DNA of 64,000 nucleotides, from NCBI GenBank assembly GCA_016617855.1, contig JAECUM010006688.1, positions 1-64,000 of the forward strand. The letters run 5' to 3'. A model generated the notes under the pieces. It made no database searches. It saw only the letters and a program-made list of their open reading frames with translations, and had not been told where the DNA came from. Position 1 is the stretch's first letter. Each line of letters starts with the position of its first letter. Below, in pieces: positions 35,859 through 48,052 of this stretch. The stretch is from Megalonaias nervosa (lineage: Eukaryota; Mollusca; Bivalvia; Unionida; Unionidae). Made by a program: the position numbers and the translations under genes.

Positions 35859-38800
35859 TTCACTGTCGATGCCTACTTCTATCTTACCACGATAACTCGC
35901 GCTCTAACTCTTGTTGTGGTCTATATTTTTGACCCGTCGTGCTCTCATTAATGACAGAGAGGTTGTTATATTGTCCGAATCTATCTGGCAAAGAGAAAGT
36001 ACTTTGTTCTACTGGTGAGAACCGTTTTTCCTCAGGTTCGTTGTAGTATTTTTCTGAAGGATTATGTTGAGTTACCGCCTGGAAGAACAACAGTGGTATC
36101 AGGTAAACTTATTTATGGCAATCATAAGTCCGAAATTATGTATGATAGAGCCTATATTATAATCGTAGAAAAGTGTGGCCTTGTATAGCAAAGACTTTAA
36201 TAGACCAATTGAAAGTTACAAGTCCAGTGAGATAACAAGTGTAGTCATGGATAACAAAAGAATATAATCTATAAAATGACACCTGTAGCTATCATAGAAA
36301 GCAATGAATTTGTGAAATACAAAGTAATTATGTTGAACTTGTGAAATACGAAGGGATTAATATGTCAATTTCTTTAAATAATGAACAACAGATGAAAACC
36401 ATCATTGTATCCATTCTGCTCTCATGGACTTGTTGAAAGAAGTTCCGATCACATAACGAGCGATCTGAAACAGAACCTAAATGAGTTATTAATAAAACAT
36501 AAGAATACTTTGATGAAACTCCAGATAATATAAGCCATACTACTATGGTTGACCAAACGATTTGATACAGGAAATTCAAAACCCATCAAACCAAAAGACT
36601 TACCTTATACACATTCCAAACAAAATTAGAAAGAGAAGAGATTAGCATCATGCTTGCACAGGGCAAAATATAATCTGTCTCGCCTTGTATAGTCCTGTGG
36701 TCACGGTGACTAAGCGAGATGGAACTATGCACATATATTGCATTTATTGTATATTTAATGACTGTTCCGTGAAACACAGTCAGCCATTCCCTAGAACGGA
36801 TGATAGTTTCCCTTTGCTGAATCCATTTGGCTTAGTTCTATGGAATTTAGGCATACTTTATAGCAACCTTTGACCATTTGATGGAGAGGACCTTCTTGAA
36901 AAACCTCATTTCGAGATGTGTCTTTTATATCAATGCGATATTAGTGACCACCAAATCCTTTCCTTCTTACATGCGTATGCAGAGAAAGCGTTGAAATGAT
37001 TGCAGGAAAAAAATCCGATAGTGTACATTCGATGAACAAAATGTTACTTTTCTTCGCTATATTGCATGTAGGGTACTTCATTCGAATACAGTATAATCAA
37101 GGCAGAAAGACTAGTTACAATAAAGTAAAGCAATTTAGGAGCTGCATAGTAGTTTACTCTCATGATATAATGTTCAGCTAGGAATTTGCAAGTGCTAAAA
37201 CAACTCTTCACGGACTCAATGAAAAGAGATGTCTCGTTGACTGGACTGAAGTGTGTTAATCAATGCACCCATATTGACATTTCTAACTGAATCCATTCAG
37301 ATCATATACAGATACAAGTGGTGATATTATAAGGGCAATATTATCTCAAGTACAGAGCGTGGAAGGAATGGTCTGAGCCAATTTCAGTAAAAGTTTGTAA
37401 AACAGAATGTCATTACTGTGCCACAAGGAAAGGGTTACTAGCTGGTTCTCTTGGATACTTCTTAAGCTTTAAAAGACCAGAAGGTCAGTTACCTAGGGGG
37501 TTAGAAATCTTTTTCTTGTATGATTCTGACATAGAGGACCGTGCTGGACGTGCACAGTCTAATGCCGATGTTCTACCTTGTTGTCCTTCTTGGAATGATA
37601 CATTTGGTTACTGTTTACGAATCTGCAGCTTTGTATTAAAATAATCATAAGAAGATTGTAGCTCGTGTCGATGTATGTAGGCATCATGTTGATTCCTATC
37701 GATGTTAAGATTGCGGAGTTGTATCTAGAGAAAGGAACAACTTTCTCATAAATGCACCTGATTCAGACGAATGCGAGAAAAATTCTGGCTAGAATGAAAT
37801 GCTCACACTAGAAAAACACGTAAATAAGACGTGTGCAGGATTGTAACGGTCAAATATAACAACATTCTCACTAACCTAAGTACCTCCTGAGGCATGCAAA
37901 CAATTATTTTGTCAGATTAAACCATTCAAGTAAACGAGATTAAATCACAAAAGCAAATTTTTGTTAGTGGCTGTCCAAACTAGGCAAAATAATGGTGCCT
38001 TTGCTCAGGATGATGTTAAAATTTGATCACAGAAGAAAATGCGATAATAAGTAGTGTAAGATTTTTTCTCAAGGAAGAAGACAAGAACATTAACTCAGTA
38101 AAGAGGGGAAGTTAACGAGCATTAACACTGTTTGGTAAAAGGTGGATACCTACAGTCATTACGAAATATATTAGTTATGTAAGTGTGTATTGCTAGAAGT
38201 TAAGGGTGGATTACTGTGGAAAAAGTATGGGGGACAAATCTTGCTTGTAACAACGATAGTTGTTTTGTTTTTTTACCTGCTGAACTAAGATCGGATTTTT
38301 ACCTAAGTCTGACAGAGAGGATATGTTTATTGTAATAACCTAAGATTATTCTAAAATGTTTACAGAGACTTTTCCCATAGAATATAAAAAGCAGGAACTG
38401 TTGCAAGCACACAATTTTAAACATTTAACTCATTTTGGTGGGTTGCCACTGCAGATGCATTCATCATTTGTGAAACTTTGAGTCTCACGTTTTTAGAAAC
38501 GAAAATTCGAAATTTGGGACAGAGACAAAACAAAATAGACTCCAATGAGGCAACTGTCTGGCGCTGAGGTGGGGAGTACAAACAGAACAATAGTAAATAT
38601 ACTACCGTTGTATCATCACAACAGAAAGACTAGGATACCCAGCATAGGTCATCAATGAATTAAACCACTGACATATATCTTTATGATATAATATAAGGTA
38701 GAAAGATTAGGATGCCTGAAGATTTTTATATGAATGTCCTGACAAGGAAGAAGTTAAACATGAAAACTGTTTGACTAAGTTTAATAGAGTGAAACAAATA

Positions 38801-39200
38801 ATAATGACTCTTCGAGAAGTCGTTTTACAAATGCTAGTCAAATTGAACTATGAGTGCAGAATAAAGCTTAACAAGCACACTGACGGTGGTTTAGTCTAGA
38901 TGTATTGTATATTGTTCAATGCAGACAAGGTTCTAATTCTAAATTACAGAGGTCCTGTATAGGTCATTAGGTTATGATGACAAAAGGCAATACCATAATG
39001 TATCGGGGTCGATAAAGTTTGGAAGAATCCCGATAGAATTACATCTTATTGTTCTGAGAACAAAAATAAGATGACTGTTAGGTGGACTGTTTAAAACCGA
39101 TCTGCCAACTGTTTTGCTCTCTTCCGTAGCACTATGTCTGATCTGTGATAACCTAAGAGTTTAATGAGACAACGTGGCTACAAAATTAATTATTGGATGT
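35590..39200 (+). pseudogene. Ty3/gypsy pol relic, copy 2
   Basis: Decayed plus-strand retrotransposon in the order expected of Ty3/gypsy. RT start: VTKRDGTMHIYCIYCIFNDC then SVKHSQPFPRTDDSF at 36690-36810. The later RT is eroded, with QNVTFLRYIACRVL near 37040. RNase H: FRSYTDTSGDIIRAILSQVQ near 37295-37355. The RNase H/integrase linker is LYDSDIEDRAGRAQSNADVL near 37519-37578. An integrase N-terminal zinc region is suggested near 37740-37850. An integrase-tail-like phrase, KVWKNPDRITSYCSENK, lies near 39015-39065. Every frame carries stops. A (TCTG/CT)n tract lies at 35805-35860. A TGTTACGACT motif near 39325 and again near 40491 might mark LTR edges, but I could not match two LTRs. Confidence 0.7.
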
Positions 39201-40748
39201 AGAGTCTGCACATCCACACATGTAGTACTGGCAGCAGTACCCTTCTGCGTATGTGTGTCATCGCCCATGTAAAACAACATCCGAGCACAGGTGTGGAGAG
39301 TTTTGATGGTATATGGTGGGAGGTTGTTACGACTCTAGGTCTTAAAAATGTAACAAAAGCAATGTTAAACCAACTTTTAAATAAAAATTCAACAAACAGT
39401 TTCTATCATTAAAATACCAAATTGAAACTTCAAAAGACACTGTATTGTGAAAATTAAATCTCATATAATCTAAAATGTCCTATCACAATGTCCAAGAATA
39501 TAGCATGTTCGGAATCAAATCCAGTAGTCTTAAACGTTCTTGTTTGACAGCAGTTTTGAATAGCTTGAGATACCAATAATGTAATCTAAAATGCCTTTAA
39601 AAGAATTTAGAAACTATAAAGTACTGTATTAATTCACAAAGTCAATGAACACTATGTAACACAAATGAATAGTTTCAATAATTTTCTTAAATTATATCTG
39701 ACTACAACTATACAAGATTCTAGAGACGGATTATGAAACATAATAATGAAAAATACCTGTTTACCAAAACATTTATATACAAATGCTCACTTGACCAATG
39801 ACACAATAGATTTCCAAATTTTCCGTAGAAAATTACATCAAACTGTAAAAATGTCCACTTCTAGAAGCATACAACATTGTAAACTAGTTTAAATCTTTAG
39901 CTCAAATATTAGTAAACAGCATGACGAAAATCAGGTAGGCAAAAATCTACACGAATATGAGATACGCAAAAACTTCAACCATGACCTTTAGTTATGGACA
40001 AACGTCAAGTACACAATATAAATTAAATATACCTAACATATCCAAGGAGTAACAGAGAGTTTAAACAATTTGAACAAGTCTGTCCTTGGATTCAAATGGA
40101 CTATTTGCTAAATTAATAACCTTGGAAAAGATCCTAAGCTTACTTCATAACAGAGTTCCATTATTTGCTAATTTAATTTGAAATTAGTTCAGAAACAGAT
40201 TGGATTTTCCTGCATACAGTCTTTTGAAGGATGATTGGTGCGTTCAGAAACGTTTGTGCTATTGTAGGTACTACGACCTGGTTGGTTTGAAAGTACTTTT
40301 CTGTATTGCCTGGAAAGGTTAAAACACTTAGTAAACAGTTATGCTTAATTGGGGTAATTGAAAATGCACTCCTTTGAGAACGCTTTCTTTCACCTTCTCC
40401 CACTGATTTTTTCTGGTAACTAGGTTTGGTTTAGCTGTTTTGTCTATCGCTTTCTGGCGAAGCAATGAGACGTTGGAATAGCTGTACAAACTGTTACGAC
40501 TTTTCTGTTACTATCAAGTCTGATCGAACCATCAAATAATATAGGTTTTGTTTTCAGCCAGCTCACTGATATTAGAATTAGGTGGTAATTATGTTATCTT
40601 CTGCTGATACCAAAACGATACATCAACATCTTCGAAGGAACCAAGTTTGGGTTTCTTCATTCCATAAAGGAATATTGTGTGTTAATGGTGTCTTCTGAGA
40701 ACGAACGTCCTTTCTTGAGAATTTCATGCCCTAGCATAAAGGAAGATT

Positions 40749-40793
<45 letters not shown>

Positions 40794-42030
40794 AACAGGA
40801 AAACAAAGATGAAATTGTGTGGAAGGTCTGTGCAATTACATTGTTTTAACTTCTAATGGTCGATTTAATATGTGGCTTGTCATTTTTGATCGGAAATCAC
40901 AGGAGTGGGTGGGTGGGAGCTTGTTGTGGTTATTATTAGGGTATAAAGCGTTGCTATAGATAAAACTTGAACCAAAAGTAGTCCGCTGAATTTATCGATG
41001 TGTAAAAAATCCAGATCAGTATCACGTGACCGTTTACATCCAATGAAAACGTAGAAAAGGCAGTCAATTCATACAATTTGAAATTATATAGTAATACAGG
41101 TTCACTCATGCGAAATATTCGTACAGGCACTAATTAAATTGCCAAGAAATGTGCCGAACGCACAGGCTCCCATCATTTATCATTTTATGTTAAATTTGTA
41201 TCCTCGTTTAGATTGTCTTGTTTACTCGGAGTGCCTTTCTCAGTCTTTCATTTACATAGTCCTACGGTAAAGTACGAACTTGCATTCGGCTTAATTTGCA
41301 GTCCAGTTTTAAGATCTCTTAAACTTTACACAGTTAATATACAAACAGTGAGCGACAACATCAATTATAGAGGACAAAGCTTAAAACAATGCATATTTAA
41401 ATCAGTATGTGAAGGAGCTGTAGCAGAGCCAATACTCTGAGTGTCAAATTCTGGCAAAACTCGGAAGCATTCATACATTTGAAAGGATTGAAGAAGCGCT
41501 GTAAATTGCTGAAAATAATCGTACATGTTGTAGACGGACGTCCTGTTTTCTTTTTTTTTTTTTTGACCTAAAGACAAATCATAAGGCGTAAATTATTCTC
41601 TGGGTGATTTTATTTTGCTTAAATGACAGATAAAGAACAGTATTTAAGATATGTTATCAATAATTCTGCAAGCCTAGTTGATGACACAAGTGACAGTCCA
41701 TTGTAGGAACAAATTAAACGGGATGAGAATAAATATTCAAAAGAATATAATTGGAAATATGGTGAACTGAACATTGTACCTACATATTACAATCAAAAAC
41801 AAAACTAAGCATTTACCTAAAAAGGAGTTTAAGTCGATCGCGTGGATGATCATTAGCTGGCAAATATTGTTGACATGCAAAAAAGGAGAATAAGTATTAA
41901 AAATATTTTTACAGTGATATATATTTTCTGGAAATACGTTTACGCTGCTAACCGGGAAAACAAAAACAAAAGAGATGATATAGATGATGAGCCACGGGTA
42001 TCTATATTCTAAGGAGGATCGCAACGGATT
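39200..42030. other. non-coding stretch
   Basis: No supported gene. Repeated TGTTACGACT motifs (39325, 40491) and a (GA)n tract at 40755-40792 are the only structures seen. Confidence 0.5.
40755..40792. repeat. (GA)n microsatellite
   Basis: About 38 bp of GA repeat. Confidence 0.9.
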
Positions 42031-42720
42031 TACATGTTTCGCCAACCCAAACATGCGTTACAAACTTCAAACACAAAGCGGAGTCTCTTTTCAAATCAGA
42101 AAATGACGATGTATTGGGGTGCACTTGTTGAGGATGAGAAGAGTGATGACATGGCAGGTACCAAAACAACTACGGTTATATCTCCAGAAGAGAATGATTT
42201 TAACTGGGATTTGGCCTTCGCAAGCATTTGCACCTGTACCAGTACCTATACCGCCTTATCCTTCCTTACCTTGGGTATATGATTTTAGACAGAGGCAGAA
42301 AGAAAAATTGGAGAAATTTTACTAAAGCACAAACAAGCAGAACAAGCCTTCCTCTTTCAACAACAGGAAGGGGAAAGGTGACAACAAGAGGAAGAAGAGA
42401 AACGAAAGTGCGAAAGAGAGAAGAAAGACGGTGAAAGTCAAACGGTGACGGTACTACTATAAATTTTGGCAGGGTTAAAATATCTGAGACAAATGTATTA
42501 GACTTCTTTAACTCGACCCAAGAGAAAAACACTTTCACGAAGCAAACATTCCAACCTAGTCATCCCTCCCTTTACACTGACTACCCCTGAGAAGCCATCA
42601 GCAGCAGTAATTACTTCCAAATCAATGACAGTAGCAGGTGAAGAAGTTGGAATTGGCTGTGGCAATGGTATAAAACAGTTAAAGCGTATTGCCTCCAGTT
42701 CATGAGTTTGTTAAAACAAT
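42030..42720 (+). pseudogene. degraded coding-like segment, unrecognised
   Basis: Overlapping frames at 42034-42325 read ENDFNWDLAFASI, then in another frame PIPPYPSLPWVYDFRQRQKE and KLEKFY, followed by a glutamate/glutamine/lysine-rich stretch (42325-42450) that would form a coiled coil. The proline-rich-then-coil design and the frame switches suggest a broken gene, possibly a retroelement gag-like or host adaptor fragment. I do not recognise it, and low-complexity chance coding is possible. Confidence 0.3.
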
Positions 42721-42915
42721 CTCCCAACGGTCCTATTGCCAAATCAAGTGAAACTTCAGCCACTTTTTTCATGATGTTTGAATAATGAACTTGCGTGAGT
42801 GCATGAATGTAGTCCTTTATAAAAATAAAGACCAAGGGACACTTATGTTTTCTTTCTGGTATATTCTCTTTCTTTGAAAATCACAATGAACTTTCACAAC
42901 ACATCTCCAAAAGTA

Positions 42916-42918
<3 letters not shown>

Positions 42919-42974
<56 letters not shown>
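42919..42974. repeat. (TC)n microsatellite
   Basis: About 55 bp of TC repeat, directly before the GTAT array. Confidence 0.95.
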
Positions 42975-42976
<2 letters not shown>

Positions 42977-42982
42977 GTTGAA

Positions 42983-43852
42983 TGTATGTATGTATGTATG
43001 TATGTATGTATGTATGTATGCATGCATGCATGCATGTATGTATATATGTATCTATGTATGAATGTATGTATCTATATATGTATCTATGTATGTATATATG
43101 TATCTATGTATGAATGTATGTATCTATGTATGTATATATGTATATATGTATGTATGTATGTATCTATGTATGAATGTATGTATCTATATATGTATCTATG
43201 TATGTATATATGTATCTATGTATGAATGTATGTATCTATGTATGTATATATGTATATATGTATGTATCTATGTATCTATGTATGAATGTATGTATCTATA
43301 TATGAATGTATGTATCTATGTATGTATCTATGTATGAATGTATGTATCTATATATGTATCTATGTATGTATATATGTATCTATGTATGAATGTATGTATC
43401 TATGTATGTATATATGTATCTATGTATGTATGTATGTATGTATCTATGTATGAATGTATGTATCTATATATGTATCTATGTATGTATGTATGTATGTATG
43501 TATGTATCTATGTATGAATGTATGAATGTATGTATCTATGTATGTATATATGTATCTATGTATGTATGTATGTATGTATCTATGTATGAATGTATGTATC
43601 TATATATGTATCTATGTATGTATGTATGAATGTATGTATCTATGTATGTATATATGTATCTATGTATGTATGTATGTATGTATCTATGTATGAATGTATG
43701 TATCTATATATGTATCTATATATGTATGTATGTATCTATGTATGTATATATGTACCTATGTATGTATCTATGTATCTATGTATGAATGTATGTATCTATA
43801 TATGTATCTATGTATGTATGTATGTATGTATGTATGTATGAATGTATGTATC

Positions 43853-43886
<34 letters not shown>

Positions 43887-44040
43887 TGTATGTATCTATG
43901 TATGTATGTATGTATGTATGTATGTATGTATGAATGTATGCATGTATCTATGTATGTATCTATGTATGTATGTATGTATGTATGTATGAATGTATGTATG
44001 TATGTATGTATGTATGTATGTATGTATGTATGTATGTATG
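42983..44040. repeat. (GTAT)n tetranucleotide array, about 1.06 kb
   Basis: Continuous GTAT-type repeats with regularly spaced variants (GAAT, CTAT, ATAT, GCAT). The variants give a higher-order pattern in which blocks such as TATCTATGTATGAATGTATG recur many times. Because 3 does not divide 4, all plus-strand frames read the same open Met-Tyr-Val-Cys pattern; these frames are not genes. Confidence 0.97.
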
Positions 44041-44079
44041 TGCCAATGAGCTGAAAGAATTTCTGTAGAAATCAACAGA

Positions 44080-45810
44080 TGAAGGACACAGGATTTACTT
44101 CAGTGACATGAGGACCAGCATGAGTTGGATTTATCGTACGTAAGGACATTGTGAATGCAGTCATGGGTTGTTGACCAGTGTCTAACAGGATGATTACCTT
44201 CCTCTTGAGGGCATCTCACTTCAATATCACCATCATAGAGGTTTCTTCCTCAACATCGAAACATAATGACGAGGAAGTGAATGAGTTCTATGACCAGCTT
44301 GAAACTCTCATTTGCACCACTAACAATTCTGGGCCCTGAAGAAATAAACCTAGACTCCGTGATCACACCTTCAACCTGGCATTAATAGGCACAGCCAGCG
44401 AGATCCTAGGCAAGCATGGTAAGATAAATAAGCACTGGGTCACAGCAGATATCCTCGACCTCTGTGATGTGAGGAGAAAACTAAGGAGGAAGCGAGCAGG
44501 CCATGAAGGAGCAGATGAATACAGTGAGATTAACAACAGGATTAAGAAGAGCTTAAAGAAGCAAAGGAAAGCAGGATAGAGGACCAGTGTAAGGAAATCG
44601 AGAAAAGTCTGAAGAAGAATAACAGTAAAGGCATACCATTTCGTGGAAGACCCGACAACAGAGAAACAGAGATCTACCTCGATCCAGAATAAGGCTGGTA
44701 CTAGTCTTAAAGAAGATAAAGAGATTCTTAACAGATGGACGGAATACTGTTCAGAACTTTACAACGAGAGACTTCTGGAGACCAGGCTGTACTAAACTTC
44801 CCACTGACCACAACAATGGATAACCACTCGATCCTCAGAGAAGAAGTAGAGGCTGCAGAAAAGCTACTAAAGAAAGGGAAGTCAGTTGGGTAGATAGTAT
44901 ACCAGCAGAACTTGTTCAAGCAGGAGGAACCTCCATGATAAATGTCCTCACAACAATCTGCAACCAAATTTGGCAAACAGAAGAACGGCCCACTCCATGG
45001 ACCCAGCCTCTGATCGGCACTTTTCCTAAGAAAGGGAATCTGCAGCTATGCCAGAAATACCGAACAATCGGCTTCATCAGTCACCCAAACAATGTTATGC
45101 TTGAGATCATCCTCACAAAATGAAACACTAAGCAAAGCAAATCATTGCTGATTAACAGGCAGGTTTTAGCAGGGTGTAGCACAATAGAATATGATACTTC
45201 AATCTTAGAATCCTCAGTGAAAAGTGTCTGCATCATCAACACTACCTCAATTATGTCTTCATTGACTTCAAGAAGGCTTTCGACAGAGTATGGCATGCAG
45301 ACTTGTGGGACACCATCCGCATATACAACATAAACGCAAAACTAAGCAGTACCATATAAAACCCTCATGACAAGGTGACTAGCGCAGTTCTTGTCAGTGG
45401 CAACATAGGAGAACCACAGCCGGAGTCAGACAGGGGTGCCTTCTCTCACCAACTCTCTTCAATTAAGGTATGAGATGGAGACCATCGTTGAAAAGACTAA
45501 GTCAATGATAAACAACCCTCGTGGCATCAAAAATGAAATAAGATTGAATGGACAGAACTGGACACAGTGACAAGCTTGGTGTATCTAGGTGCTATAATCT
45601 CTGTTGAAGGTTCAAAATATAAGGTTCTTTCCAGGAGTGCTCAGACAACAACTACACTGGCTAGGATGAAGCATATTTGGAAGGAGAGCAACATCAGCCT
45701 TGGTTCCAAGATTAAGTTCATGCGCTCTCTCATCATGTCCATATTCCTATATGCATGTGAGATATGGACCCTTGGCGTGTGTGATCACCGACGTAAACGT
45801 TAAACATTTC
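44080..45810 (+). pseudogene. non-LTR retrotransposon (LINE) relic, RTE-like
   Basis: Fragments of one ORF2 follow in order. An endonuclease-end segment, DEEVNEFYDQLETLI, lies near 44270-44315. A linker with VTADILDLCDVRRKLRRKRA lies near 44448-44510. The RT segment FIDFKKAFDRVWH lies near 45252-45295, and a C-terminal RT/thumb segment with SLVYLGAIISVEGSKYKVLS near 45571-45630 and FMRSLIMSIFLYACEIWTL near 45717-45773. The catalytic Y.DD part between them is missing, so a deletion has occurred. Stops and shifts are frequent. The style resembles the RTE-type elements common in invertebrates; the clade is not certain. Confidence 0.75.
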
Positions 45811-45829
45811 AGATTGAGTAGGAGTAGAA

Positions 45830-46320
45830 TAAGACGCTTGAGTCATGTCCCGGGGACATTAAATTGTGACCACTGGGTTATAACTTGGGAACCATTAAGT
45901 TCCCAACCCAACGCAGAGCCCAATTTTGCTTCATTAACTCCTCGTTCATGCTCACTACTGGTATATCTGGAGCTAAAATTGGGCTTTGCATCTACACTTA
46001 CCCCTAGAGGCAAAGATTTGTAGGCGGATAGGACGAAGCCGGAAATCGTGGAGATGTTTTACAAATACTGGTTATAGTTTTACATTTATTTTTTGTTGGT
46101 TCTTTTCTTTGTTTAGCTTAATTGGATTTTTAGTGCTAAGGAAGGTCCTATATCGTAAAATATCAGTGCATGAACTTGACTACATAGCAAGGGTAGAATT
46201 TCGCGGAGGACATGTACATGTAGCCCAGTTCTGGTCTGGTACATGCACAAATGAAATGCGGTTATCTGGTGGCCGTCAAGACATGGTTGACATAAAATAG
46301 TGCTTGTATTTCTTTTTATA
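45830..46320. other. spacer between two LINE relics
   Basis: Short frames only; no motif recognised. Confidence 0.4.
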
Positions 46321-47150
46321 GCATACCACACAAGATAGACTGATACTGACTGATAAAGGCGTACCTCAGGGCAGCATATTGTTCGCCAGCCTTTTCAACA
46401 TGAAAATTATCGACATAGTAAAATGCCTTAACTTATGAACTGACAGCTCATTACATGACGTTTTTTGATATGCTACACGTGTTGAAATGTGCATATTATT
46501 TAGCGTCAGCTGCATATATATGCTTACAAAAGAGTTTGGAAGAAAGGCATAAAAACGAGTTTAAATTTTCCATAATCTTAAACTACTGGTATGCACTTTT
46601 GTGCCTTACGCAGATTTCATGATGACCACAAACATTGTCTTGACGGTTTTCTTATCCCTGACGTGCAAGAGACCACATGTTTAGGGCTTAGTTTAGACCA
46701 TAAACTATCTTCGCATGCTAGTATTAGGTACATCCGCGATAGATGTCCAAAGCCTCGGATTAGGGAGCAGAACGGAAGGTCTAACAGTGCTTTGGTAGGA
46801 ACTAAACTTGACTTTGCCCGATTGTGTACTGATCAGCTTGTAAATCTTGCTTTATCCGGTTCACAATCATGGTCTTCGGCTTGGTGAGTACTTAGAACCT
46901 TCTCTTTAGAAAACCTCTTTGTTGAGGTTAATGAAGCATCATATTATTGCCAATGAACGAAATTTACTCTTCAGTATGCCACCAAACTGTCCTCTATTCC
47001 ACCTTATCCCGTATATAATATCGATTTTAGACCCAAATACCAAATCAAGTGCACTCAGAAACTGATTTTTATTCCACCTTTTCATATATGAATTCGTCCG
47101 AACCAAAGCAGTAAAAATTAATGTTGCACATATTTTTAAAATTCTGTATT
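46320..47150 (+). pseudogene. second LINE relic, Jockey/CR1-like
   Basis: LTDKGVPQGSILFASLFNMK near 46347-46407 is the RT motif preceding the catalytic box in Jockey/CR1-type LINEs. Further on, 46591-46740 reads ETTCLGLSLDHKLSSHASIR, and shifted frames near 46795-46930 carry the 'LDYG...'-like thumb region. The catalytic box itself is lost. It is a different lineage from the LINE just upstream, so two independent insertions have decayed side by side. The 3' end could not be fixed. Confidence 0.6.
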
Positions 47151-47750
47151 CTCAAATCACCGCGGTTATCAAAATCGTCCAGAACGATATTTGACCTTTG
47201 CGGATTCAGAATTCCTCCAACAAAAAATCCTCTCGTTTTTAAAATATGATGGCTATCCCTCCCTGTATAAAGACGATTTGAAAAATGGAGACACAGTTGA
47301 TCTTATTGACCATTCTAGCCGGTTACAGGATACAGCCTTTGCTCTCCTAAAAACAAATTTTGTCATATTTTCAGATTTCCTTTCCACACTAAAAACCTGA
47401 CAAAACCTGAAATTTGACAATCCGTTAATACATGTATCTGAAATCTTATAGAAACACGATTTTCTCATGAAGAAGTATTCATTACTGTTGGTACGTAGTC
47501 ACAGTGGTATTAAGGTTAACGTCACAGCAAATAAACAACGAAAGTTGCCTTGCATGCTCTCGTTTCCGAATGGAACATTCCATATACTGAATTTAAGCAT
47601 TATATAAAGCAGCATATTCTTCACCCATGGCAAATCTGTGGAATGAGAACACCACAAACAAGCTTCAGAACACCAAACCCACCATCGTAGAGCGGCTTCT
47701 CTCACATAGACTACATTGCAGAGATGAGGTAGTATTGTGTAAATCATGTG
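47150..47750. other. no gene supported
   Basis: A 69-codon frame at 47191-47400 (MTFADSEFLQQKILSFLKYD onward) may continue the LINE tail but has no clear motif. Confidence 0.4.
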
Positions 47751-47979
47751 TCGGTCTGCCTAAGAGGTTAGAGCTTCCGCCTCGGATGCGGGAGGTCGCG
47801 GGTTCGAACCCCGGCCGAGTCATACCAAAGACTTATAAAAATGGTACTTGCAGCTGCCTTGCTTGGCGTTCAGCATTAAGAAGTTAGTGATACCCCAATG
47901 CTAGACATCGCTATAAACTGCCACACTGCAGACATCGTAACGATATGACTGAACAATTTTTAAAGCTACGTTAAAAATC

Positions 47980-48050
<71 letters not shown>
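47751..48050 (+). mobile_element. tRNA-derived SINE with (CA)n tail
   Basis: 47751-47820 folds like a tRNA. TCGGTC pairs with GGCCGA as acceptor, the anticodon-type loop CTCGGAT sits on a CCGC/GCGG stem, and the B box GGGTTCGAACCCC is at 47800-47812. A conserved-looking body follows (GTCATACCAAAGACTTATAA, then 'GCTTGGCGTTCAGCATTAA'), then a GTTAAAAATCAAATAA tail and about 64 bp of CA repeat. The body and tail argue for a SINE rather than a working tRNA gene. Heads of this kind are common in mollusc SINEs. Confidence 0.75.

Positions 48051-48052
<2 letters not shown>

Noticed and set aside
39325..40500. LTR bounded by two TGTTACGACT motifs
   Set aside because: Only the 10-mer matches; no long direct repeat could be seen on the other side of the gypsy relic.
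42986..44054. Many Met-Tyr-Val-Cys open frames
   Set aside because: Pure consequence of the GTAT repeat read in any frame.
47751..47820. Functional tRNA gene
   Set aside because: The fold is good, but it continues into a SINE body and a CA tail, so it is a SINE head.
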